A DNA stretch of 64,000 nucleotides. Origin: Sinomonas terrae. Its GTDB lineage: Bacteria; Actinomycetota; Actinomycetes; Actinomycetales; Micrococcaceae. The notes beneath the pieces are model-generated. The model did no database searches. It was not told the DNA's origin and saw only the letters and a list, made by a program, of their open reading frames with translations. A program made the position numbers and the translations under genes. Where the stretch lies: contig NZ_JAKZBV010000001.1 of NCBI RefSeq assembly GCF_022539255.1, positions 3,038,001 through 3,102,000 of the forward strand, read 5' to 3'. Of this stretch, positions 1-7,468 are shown one piece after another (position 1 is the first letter of the stretch; every line of letters begins with the position of its first letter).

Positions 1-2340
1 CTTGCGCCGTGACGCTGCAGCGATCGAGGCCATGAGATGCGAGAGCGGTCCCTGCCGTCGATGGGCGAGGCGCTCTACCCATAAGAAGTCCCGCTCGGTG
101 CCTGGAAGGCTCGCTCCGAAGACCTCTTCAGCCGCAGCCGAAACCCTGCCCGCTGCTTCCTCGTCTGCAGCGTGCGCGAGGAGGAACTCGGATGCCCCGG
201 CGTCGCCGAGCCAGCGGCGGGCCATCCCCTCGGAGAATTCGGCGAGGTGGACGAAGAGCCATGGGGCGGTGCCGTTGGTGGCCCTCGCACGTTCAAGGCA
301 CCGCTCGGCCTCCCCGGTGTCTCCGAGCTGCGCATACGCGAACGCTGTGGCCGCGTATGCCGTGGGGAGGGCGTTCAGGGCCGGAAACTCCTCGAGCTGG
401 GCGACTGCGTTGAGGAGCGGGCCGAGGGCCGTGCTAGCGCGCCCGGCGATGACAAGCGGGAGCGCGAGGAACAGTTCGGCGAGGCCTCCCCGAAGGCTCA
501 GCCGCCGCCCGCCGCGGTCCACATAGCGCTCGCACAGGTCGACGCAGCGCTTCCAGTCGCCATTCGCGATCCAGACGGCAAAGGCTGCGGCCACGTAGCC
601 GTCGTCGTCCATGTGCTGGGGCGCGTTGAGTCCCAGGGACGCGATGAGAGCTGCGGCGTCTGCCTCACGGCCGCACGCCGCCCAGCCTTGCGCGAGAAGG
701 AGCGAGGCTTCGCGCCGGAAGCCCTCGCTCGAGCCGGCACGGTGCGAGGCAGCTTCGAGGGCGTCGAGGATCGGCGAGAAATCCCCTTGGAAGGCCCGAA
801 CGCGGAACTCGGCGAGGTCCAGGATCTCTGCCGCGTTGCGAAGGACGGCGGGATCTCCGGCCGTGGTCCGGGCGAAGGCATCCCACGCTTCATGGAGCGG
901 CTCGCGGGCCTCGCCGCGTTCCGGAAGCCATGAGAGGAGTTCCGACTTCGCTGCGGCGTAGCGCGCTCGAGCCACCGGGGCGAGCCGCTCGACGGCTTCC
1001 GCGGGCAGCTCATCGAGCACTCCGAGCGCCTCTTCCTTCTGCTCGAGGAGCGAGAGGGCGGAGGCGCGATGGAACGCCGCCTCGGTCCTGAGAGTCTCGG
1101 GCAGCTCGCCTGCTCGGTTCAGCACGTCCAGCGCCCGAAGCGGCTCGAACAGGCTGACCGCAACGCGAGCCGCATGGACCACGAGTTCGGGGCCGACTTT
1201 GCTGCCGATATCGAGCGACCATTCGACGTAGGAAACGAGGTCTTCTCGGTCGAGTCCGGACTCCTCGGGCGCGCCCCCGAGCGACGTGAGCGAGGCGAGC
1301 TCCCGGTGCCGGTCCGGTCCGAGCCGTTCGCGGACGAGCTCTGCCATCCGCGGCTCACGGAGGTAGGCGCAACGGTGTTCCGAAGCGTCGACAGCGATGA
1401 TCCCGCGATCCTCCATGTCGACGAGCACCTCGGAACCGAAGAGCCTGGCAAGCCCGGCGATCGGAACTCGGCGCGCTACGGCGAGATGCTCGATCACCTC
1501 GCGCACGTCCTGCGGCTCACGCGCCCAACGAGCCCGGATGATCTCATCCGTGCCGCTCCCCTGCTCGGGCTGGACCACGGCCTCGAGGGTCCACACCCCG
1601 CGCCGCTTGTGGAGGTTTCCCGTCGCGCGCTCGCGGCGCACAATCCCCTGCACGGCCGCCGGGTTGCCACCGCATGCATGGTGCAGCTCGCCTACCGCCG
1701 AGGAGGCAACCCGACCGTCGACGAGCGCTGAGACGAGGCGCCTCGTCTCGGGCATCCCGATGCCGTGAAGCGGGATCTCGACGAGCCGGCCGCGACGCAC
1801 GAGCCGCAGGAAGTCCGCGGGGAGGTCGGTGGCGCGCTGGGCGACGGCGAGCAGGCGGGCGGTGCCGCTCAAGAGCAGGTGGAGAAGGACGCCGACGCTC
1901 GCCTCATCGATCGCGCCCCCGAACTCGACGACGAGCACCACGGGCCGTCCGGCTGCATCCTCCCGCAGCATGTGTTCGACGGCGAGAAGAAGCCCTGTGG
2001 GCGAGGAGGACGCACCGTGGGGCAGGCGCGCGAGGAGAGCGCCGAGGCATGCGTAGGGCCCCGATGGGCCAGTAGTCGACGTGCGGAGACGGAGCGGGTA
2101 GACGCTCGTGCCGAGCGAGGAGAGGACGGCACTCGCGAGGAAGGACTTCCCCACACCGGGCGGCCCGGTCACGACGGTACCGAGCGAGTCCGGATCCTTG
2201 AGTGCCCGAGTTGCAGAGTCCAGCTCGCCCTGTCGCACGAGCATCGCCCATCGGAGCCTTTCGGCTTGCCGTTCAGTCGGGTCAGTGGTCGCCTTCGCAG
2301 ACCGTCCCAACTGAACCGAGACAGCGGCATCCCGCAGCAT
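1..2340 (-). CDS. LuxR-type ATPase transcriptional regulator, partial at left edge
   Basis: The minus-strand frame is open from an ATG at 2340 to the window edge, giving 780 codons; the C-terminus is missing. A strong ribosome site (GGGGGGAGG, about 6 nt upstream) supports the start. Residues 59-66 form an intact P-loop (GPPGVGKS). The expected Walker B reads VVLVVEFGG and lacks the usual acidic pair. The rest is helical, repeat-like sequence as in MalT/LAL regulators. Two neighbours of the same design (883 and 905 residues) end in a LuxR helix-turn-helix, so about 100-120 residues with that domain probably lie beyond the edge. It was recognised by reading the strand directly and by similarity to the two paralogues. 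The ligand and targets are unknown. Confidence 0.85.
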   Translation of the reverse strand, partial: MLRDAAVSVQLGRSAKATTDPTERQAERLRWAMLVRQGELDSATRALKDPDSLGTVVTGPPGVGKSFLASAVLSSLGTSVYPLRLRTSTTGPSGPYACLGALLARLPHGASSSPTGLLLAVEHMLREDAAGRPVVLVVEFGGAIDEASVGVLLHLLLSGTARLLAVAQRATDLPADFLRLVRRGRLVEIPLHGIGMPETRRLVSALVDGRVASSAVGELHHACGGNPAAVQGIVRRERATGNLHKRRGVWTLEAVVQPEQGSGTDEIIRARWAREPQDVREVIEHLAVARRVPIAGLARLFGSEVLVDMEDRGIIAVDASEHRCAYLREPRMAELVRERLGPDRHRELASLTSLGGAPEESGLDREDLVSYVEWSLDIGSKVGPELVVHAARVAVSLFEPLRALDVLNRAGELPETLRTEAAFHRASALSLLEQKEEALGVLDELPAEAVERLAPVARARYAAAKSELLSWLPERGEAREPLHEAWDAFARTTAGDPAVLRNAAEILDLAEFRVRAFQGDFSPILDALEAASHRAGSSEGFRREASLLLAQGWAACGREADAAALIASLGLNAPQHMDDDGYVAAAFAVWIANGDWKRCVDLCERYVDRGGRRLSLRGGLAELFLALPLVIAGRASTALGPLLNAVAQLEEFPALNALPTAYAATAFAYAQLGDTGEAERCLERARATNGTAPWLFVHLAEFSEGMARRWLGDAGASEFLLAHAADEEAAGRVSAAAEEVFGASLPGTERDFLWVERLAHRRQGPLSHLMASIAAASRRK

Positions 2341-2493
2341 CGCAAGCCTCCCCCCTCGGAAGCGGTTGGGACGCGCCGACCGAGTCAGCCATAGCGTACG
2401 CCGAAGTCGCCCTTCAGCAACAGGGAGCTCGGACTCCAGCTGAGCGTCGCGGGGTCGCCGCAGCCCTCTCGGGCTGATCTCTGCCCTCGCCCC

Positions 2494-2584
2494 GGTCTAT
2501 TCGGGACCGCTGGCCTATCCTTGCTGGCCTATGCCGCTGGCCTATCCCTGCTGGTCTATCCTTCGCCGCTGGCCTATCCCTGGC
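2494..2584 (-). repeat. Degenerate tandem repeat after sufU
   Basis: About five copies of a 12-20 bp unit built around GCTGGCCTATCC (plus strand) lie directly downstream of the sufU stop. On the coding strand the core reads GGATAGGCCAGC. Unit spacing is irregular. Confidence 0.7.
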
Positions 2585-3040
2585 TCAGGCGCCAGCCTGC
2601 CGGGCGGCGTCCTCAGCCGCGACCCACGCGATCATCGCGCACTTGACGCGAGCCGCGAAGCGGGACACCCCCTCGAACGCGGCGGCGTCGCCCAGCACCT
2701 CGGGATCGCCCGCAACCTGTCCGCGCGAGCGGAGCATTTCCCGGAACGCGTCCGCGAGCTGCCGGAACTCCTCGGTGCTCGTCCCTTCCGCGAGATCGTG
2801 GAGGACCGAGGCCGACGCCATCGAGATCGAGCAGCCCTGGCCCTCCCAGCGGAGGCTCTGGATCGCGCCGTCGGCGATGGCGACTCGGACCGTAACCTCG
2901 TCGCCGCACACGGGGTTCAACTGATGCGACTCGCCCAAGCCGGCTGCTTGGGCCTCCGCGAGCCTCTCCGCGAAGCCGCTCCCGTGCCGTTCCTTCGCGT
3001 GGTCGAGGATGACCTGCTGGTACAGCGCATCGAGGCTCAT
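2585..3040 (-). CDS. sufU: SufU-type iron-sulfur cluster assembly protein
   Basis: 151 residues, the usual SufU length. The three conserved zinc/sulfur-acceptor cysteines are present (C45 in a CGD motif, C70, C134), with D47 beside the first. In Gram-positive bacteria SufU accepts persulfide sulfur from the cysteine desulfurase SufS and passes it to the SufBCD scaffold. The ATG overlaps the sufS stop by 4 nt (ATGA), so the two are translationally coupled and the proteins are obligate partners. No sufB, sufC or sufD lies in the window, so the pair is separated from the rest of the pathway. Confidence 0.95.
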   Translation of the reverse strand: MSLDALYQQVILDHAKERHGSGFAERLAEAQAAGLGESHQLNPVCGDEVTVRVAIADGAIQSLRWEGQGCSISMASASVLHDLAEGTSTEEFRQLADAFREMLRSRGQVAGDPEVLGDAAAFEGVSRFAARVKCAMIAWVAAEDAARQAGA

Positions 3041-4413
3041 GAACCCGCCTTCGACGTGAGGCCGAAGAACCCCCGGACCTCGGCGAGGGCCGCGAGGAAC
3101 GCCTCGACATCCGCCTCCGTGGTGTACAGGTAGGCGCTCGCGCGGGTCGAGGCGGTGAGGCCGAGGCGGCGGTGCAGCGGCTGCGCGCAGTGGTGGCCGA
3201 CGCGGACGGCGACGCCGTGGCTGTCAAGGTACTGGCCGACGTCGTGCGCGTGCACCCCGGCGACGTCGAAAGCGGCGATGCCGAACCGCGGGTGTCCGTA
3301 CCACTCCTCGCCGGGTGCAGGTCCGAGAAGCCGCACGCCGTCGAGTGCGGCGATGCCCTCGGCGAGCAGCTCGCCCAGCCGCGCTTCCCGCGCCGCGATG
3401 CGTTCCATCCCGGTCTCGCGGAGGTAGTCGACCGCGGCGGCGAAGGCTACGGCCTGCGAGATGCGCTGGGTTCCGGCTTCGAACCGCTGCGGGGCGGGCA
3501 GGTACTCGGCGCGCTCCATCGTCACGGTGGTGATCATCGAGCCGCCGACGAGGAACGGCGGGAGCGCGTCGAGCAGTTCACGGCGCCCGTAGAGCGCGCC
3601 GATCCCGGTGGGGGCGAGCATCTTGTGCCCGGAGAACGCAGCGAAGTCGACGCCAAGGGCCTTGAAGTCGATTGGCTGATGCGGCACGGACTGGCATGCA
3701 TCGAGCACGGTGAAGGCCCCGACCCGGCGGGCGAGGCCGACGAGCTCCTCGACGGGGCTCACGGTCCCGAGCACGTTGGAGGCGTGCGAGAAGGCGACAA
3801 GGCGGGTGTTGGGGCCGACAATCCGCGAGGCCTCGGCCAGATCGAGCCGGCCCTCGTCGTCGATCGGAATGAAGCGAAGCGTCGCCCCCGTACGGAAGGC
3901 AAGCTCCTGCCACGGGATCAGGTTGGCGTGGTGCTCGAGTTCCGTGACGACGATCTCGTCGCCCGGGCCCAGCGCGAAGCGGCTCAGCTCGGCGCTGCCG
4001 CGGCCCTGCTCAGCCCAGACGGTCGCGTTCGAGAACGCGTAGGCCACGAGGTTGAGTGCCTCCGTCGCATTGGAAGTCCACACGAGCTCGGCAGGGTCGA
4101 CGCCGACGAAGGCCGCGACGGTGGCGCGGGCCTCCTCGTAGGCATCCGTGGCCCGCACTGCCAGCTCGTGAGCGCCCCGATGGACAGCCGCGTTCCGTGT
4201 CTCGTAGAAGTCCTGCTCGGCCTCGAGGACACTGCGCGGCTTCTGCGAGGTCGCGCCCGAGTCGAGATACACGAGCGGCCGCCCGTTGACTTCCTGGTCG
4301 AGGGCCGGGAAGTCCTGACGGATGCGTTCCGCCTCGGAGTCGTCGAGCTCAGGGGAATGTGCGCTGCTGGCGGGGGTCGGCCGGAGTGGGGCCGGGATGC
4401 TGACGAGGGCCAC
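3037..4413 (-). CDS. sufS: SufS-type cysteine desulfurase
   Basis: 458 residues, a PLP-dependent class V aminotransferase fold. The PLP lysine is K264 in SGHKML, the substrate-contacting HH is at 161-162, and the catalytic cysteine is C409 in GHHCAQP. The enzyme releases sulfur from L-cysteine as an enzyme-bound persulfide for Fe-S assembly. It starts at GTG 4413 with GAAGGAG about 8 nt upstream. The first 25 or so residues are a low-complexity extension compared with typical SufS. It is co-transcribed with sufU, overlapping by 4 nt. Confidence 0.95.
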   Translation of the reverse strand: MALVSIPAPLRPTPASSAHSPELDDSEAERIRQDFPALDQEVNGRPLVYLDSGATSQKPRSVLEAEQDFYETRNAAVHRGAHELAVRATDAYEEARATVAAFVGVDPAELVWTSNATEALNLVAYAFSNATVWAEQGRGSAELSRFALGPGDEIVVTELEHHANLIPWQELAFRTGATLRFIPIDDEGRLDLAEASRIVGPNTRLVAFSHASNVLGTVSPVEELVGLARRVGAFTVLDACQSVPHQPIDFKALGVDFAAFSGHKMLAPTGIGALYGRRELLDALPPFLVGGSMITTVTMERAEYLPAPQRFEAGTQRISQAVAFAAAVDYLRETGMERIAAREARLGELLAEGIAALDGVRLLGPAPGEEWYGHPRFGIAAFDVAGVHAHDVGQYLDSHGVAVRVGHHCAQPLHRRLGLTASTRASAYLYTTEADVEAFLAALAEVRGFFGLTSKAGS

Positions 4414-4549
4414 TGTGGCGGCTCCTTCACAGGGAAGAATGAGTTCGAAACTTCGGTTCGCAAATTACGATACGGCTTTGTGCCGCAATCCATTCTCCCA
4501 CGCGATCCGCACGGTTCGGCCAGCCTAAGTCTGCACTCCCTGAAGAAAA

Positions 4550-4636
4550 CTCAGCCAAAGCCCCAAGAACAGCCCAAGCCCCAAGAACAACTCAGGCGCA
4601 AGAAGAGCCCAGGCAGCAAGAAGAACCGGCAGCAAG
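4550..4636. repeat. A/C-rich degenerate repeat
   Basis: Plus-strand units such as CCCAAGAACAG, CCCCAAGAACAA and GCAAGAAGA(G/A)CC recur about every 12-18 bp. They lie downstream of the LuxR gene ending at 4817, beyond the inverted repeat. Confidence 0.6.
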
Positions 4637-4638
4637 AA

Positions 4639-4698
4639 GAGCCGGCGACGGCTGGGGGAGGAACCTTGGTCTCGGGGAGGTTCCGTCGTCGCCGGCTC
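4639..4698 (-). terminator. Long stem-loop, probable terminator of the LuxR gene pair
   Basis: A 12-bp outer arm (GAGCCGGCGACG, 4639-4650) pairs with 4687-4698, and an inner GGAACC (4660-4665) pairs with GGTTCC (4679-4684). Read on the minus strand the stem is followed by a T-rich run (TTCTTGCTG), as expected of an intrinsic terminator downstream of the gene ending at 4817. The T-tract is interrupted, so efficiency is uncertain. Confidence 0.5.
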
Positions 4699-4816
4699 CG
4701 TCCTTGGTGGCGGTGCCATCAGCCGTCCCGATCGGCTGTGGGACAACTCTCGCACGATCGGAGTCAGAGAGCATGAGTGGCGACTACGTGTTTGCCGTGA
4801 ATCGGCCCGGCAGCCT

Positions 4817-7468
4817 CTACTTGCTCTGCGGAGCGGTGTACTCATTCTCCGGCGCGAGGCCGACGGCGGAGGAAAGCTGCTCTCGGCTGCTCACCCCGAG
4901 CTTCGAATAGGCGCGGTAGAGGTGGCCTTCGACGGTGCGCACCGAGACGGTCAGCCGGTCCGCGATCTCCCGGTCGCTCAGGCCGCTGATGGCCAAGGCG
5001 ACGATCTGGCGTTCCCGGCGCGTGAGCTCGCCCACGGGCGCCGCAGGCTGCGCCACCGCGGCCGTCTCCCCCAGTTCCGCGTCGCACGCGCGCTGTCCCT
5101 CCCACACGGCCCGCGCTTCGGCGCGGGACGGGGTGTTCTCGAGCTGTGCGAGGGCGTCGGCATAGCATTCTCGGGCGAGCCGGGGGAACCCCGCGCTCCG
5201 CAGGGCGTCGCCGGCCGCCCGCAGCGAGTCCGCACTGCCTTCATCGAACGCCGCGCCGAGCAGGACGCCAGCCTCTGCCCACTGCCCCTCCATCGGCCAT
5301 GCGACGGAGAGGAGCTCGTCCAGCCGGTCGCGACGGCCAGCATCGAACCACAGGAAGAGACCCTGCAGGCAGACGTCGCGGCGCGCGCCCTGCGACGCTG
5401 CGTCGACAGCCGTTTCGAGAGCGGTGAGAGAATCGGAATCCGGCCGAATCGCGCAGACGGCAGCGACTTCGAACAGCTCGGCTATCGGGCGGATCATCGA
5501 CGCCGCGACCCGATGTGGCGCCTGGGCGTCCTCGAGGAAGTCGCCGGCCTGGTCCCAGTCGCCTTGGCGTGCGGCTGCGTAGGCTGCGCCGGCCGCGCAG
5601 AGTCGGAACACGTGCTGAGAGTCGCAGATCCGCAGTTCCTCGAGCGTCGGCTCGAGCAGTTCGAGGGCCGGGCCGAAGCGCCCCTGGCGTAGGAGCGAGA
5701 GACCGCGAGCGCATTGGAGGGTCGCGCCCAGCTGGAACGAGTCCTCGTGCAACGGAGGGGTCGCGAACCACGTGGGAACGGACTCGAGGGCATCCCAGTG
5801 CCCTGCGGAGACGGCGGCGTAGACGAACCGGACGGCCGCGAACTCGGAGAGCGAGCCCATGGTCTCGTCGGAGGAGAGGAGCTCGAGCGCCTGCGAGGCC
5901 GTCGCCATGGCCTCGAGCAGGAGCCCGCGGCACGCGAGGACCTCGGCCTCCAGCGCCGCCGCTACGCCCCGTTCCGCTGCGGAGCGCTCGGTCGCTCCCC
6001 CGGCCCGCCACGCGGTCCTCCATGCCGCGAGGCCGATCTCGAGGCTCATGTAGTCCCCTCGGACCGAAGCGAAGACGAGCCGAAGCAGGTCCCACGGCCC
6101 CTGGCCCGCGGCTTGGGCGAGGCGCTCGAGGTCGCGGGCGACGTCGTCGTGCGCGTGGCCGAGCGCATCCCTGCTGTAGAGCCACAGCAGGCCGGAGGCG
6201 AGCACACCCTCGGGACCGAGATCGTCGGAGGGCTCGAGGAGCGCGACAGCCTCGCCGTAGTGGTTCGCGGTGTAGGCGACGAGCCCACGCACGAACCGGG
6301 CCTGAGCGGCGAGCCCGGGCGAGGTCACGGCGTCCGCGGCGCGCAAGGCGAGCGAGTTCTCTCCCAACCGTGCGGCGAGCCGAGCGGCGCGCAGGAAGGT
6401 CGTCTCCTCAAGGGCCAGGCCGCAGCCGAGCGCCCAGGACACGGCGCACAGGAGACCGTCGGCTGTCGAAATCTGCTCTGCCCTGTGGCCTGCGGCCAGC
6501 TGCTGGAGCTTGAGCGAGCGAATGAGCGGGATGAGCTGGAAGATGGCTTCGCCGTAGACGACGTGCCGCAGCCGGAGCGAGCCATCCGGGCCTTCGGGCG
6601 GCAGAACCAGCCGCTTCATCGCGAGGCTGCGGACCACTTCCCCGCCGAAGTTGTCCTTGATGAGCCCCAGCGGCGCGGGCTGCGCGATCGCGGTGAGCAT
6701 GAGCGCCTCGCGTTCTTCTGCCGAGAGCCGCTGGAGCTGATCCCGGACGAGGCCGACGAGGCCGTCGCTGCGCCGTTCAGGCTCGGAAGCGAGCAGCCAC
6801 GTCCCGCGTCGCTCGACGAGCGCACCCGCCCGCTGCGCCTCGTCCATGAGGCAGCGCAGGAGCATGGGGTTCCCCTGCGAGTCGCGCCATAGCCTGCGCG
6901 CCGTGGACGGGAGCACCCTGCTGCCGAGCGCGGTCTCGAGGAAGGTCGCCGCCTCCGCTGCGGTGAAAGGTTCGAGGTCGAGCCGCTCGGCGCCGCCGTC
7001 GATCCACAGCTGCATGAGGGGCGGCGGAAGCAGGGCGCCGTCCGGCGACGTGACGAGCGCCTGCGCCCAGCCTGCACCGACGAGTTCGGCGACGACCTCG
7101 GCCGTGAGCGTGTCGATCGAGTGGGCGTCGTCGATGATGAGGACGAGGCGCCCTTGGCTCCGGGTCCGCAGCTCCTCGATGCGCCGCCAGAACGTGCGCA
7201 GTACGGCGATCCGGGACCCCGCCTTCTCCGTGGGCAGGCCTCCGAGGAAGGGCGCAAGGACCCCGTACGGCACGCGTTGGAGCGATGGGCTCCCGTGGAT
7301 CTCGAACGTTTCGGCGTAGTCCCCGAGCTCGGCCTTCACGGCCGCGACAAGCGCGGATTTCCCCACGCCTGTCTCACCGAGGATCAGGAGAGCGGGCACG
7401 TTGTCACGGAACATCGCTGCGCACTGCGCGACCTCCCGCGCCCGTCCAACGAACGCTAGGCCGCTCAC
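4817..7468 (-). CDS. LuxR-type ATPase transcriptional regulator
   Basis: 883 residues, the normal size for a large ATP-binding LuxR (LAL/MalT-like STAND) regulator. It has a P-loop at 31-38 (GETGVGKS), a Walker B with an acidic pair (LVLIIDDAH, 108-116), a long helical repeat middle, and a C-terminal LuxR helix-turn-helix from about residue 815 (LTRRERQ, then SVRTVEGHLYRAYSKLGV). Of the three paralogues here only this one keeps both ATPase motifs. It starts at GTG 7468, overlapping the upstream gene's TGA by 4 nt, so the two are coupled. The signal and targets are unknown. Confidence 0.92.
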   Translation of the reverse strand: MSGLAFVGRAREVAQCAAMFRDNVPALLILGETGVGKSALVAAVKAELGDYAETFEIHGSPSLQRVPYGVLAPFLGGLPTEKAGSRIAVLRTFWRRIEELRTRSQGRLVLIIDDAHSIDTLTAEVVAELVGAGWAQALVTSPDGALLPPPLMQLWIDGGAERLDLEPFTAAEAATFLETALGSRVLPSTARRLWRDSQGNPMLLRCLMDEAQRAGALVERRGTWLLASEPERRSDGLVGLVRDQLQRLSAEEREALMLTAIAQPAPLGLIKDNFGGEVVRSLAMKRLVLPPEGPDGSLRLRHVVYGEAIFQLIPLIRSLKLQQLAAGHRAEQISTADGLLCAVSWALGCGLALEETTFLRAARLAARLGENSLALRAADAVTSPGLAAQARFVRGLVAYTANHYGEAVALLEPSDDLGPEGVLASGLLWLYSRDALGHAHDDVARDLERLAQAAGQGPWDLLRLVFASVRGDYMSLEIGLAAWRTAWRAGGATERSAAERGVAAALEAEVLACRGLLLEAMATASQALELLSSDETMGSLSEFAAVRFVYAAVSAGHWDALESVPTWFATPPLHEDSFQLGATLQCARGLSLLRQGRFGPALELLEPTLEELRICDSQHVFRLCAAGAAYAAARQGDWDQAGDFLEDAQAPHRVAASMIRPIAELFEVAAVCAIRPDSDSLTALETAVDAASQGARRDVCLQGLFLWFDAGRRDRLDELLSVAWPMEGQWAEAGVLLGAAFDEGSADSLRAAGDALRSAGFPRLARECYADALAQLENTPSRAEARAVWEGQRACDAELGETAAVAQPAAPVGELTRRERQIVALAISGLSDREIADRLTVSVRTVEGHLYRAYSKLGVSSREQLSSAVGLAPENEYTAPQSK

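Larger units (their letters stand above)
4414..4816. other. 403-bp intergenic region between a LuxR gene and sufS
   Basis: No convincing gene. It holds a local AT-richer stretch just upstream of sufS (about 4440-4500) that probably carries the sufS promoter, an A/C-rich degenerate repeat (about 4550-4636), and a long inverted repeat (4639-4698). A 64-codon minus-strand frame at 4525-4719 with a hydrophobic C-terminus is treated as doubtful because repeat sequence encodes most of it. Confidence 0.6.

Noticed and set aside
3172..4776. Plus-strand open frame of 534 codons opposite sufS
   Set aside because: sufS on the other strand has all catalytic residues and a ribosome site; the plus frame has no recognisable domain and is a product of high GC content.
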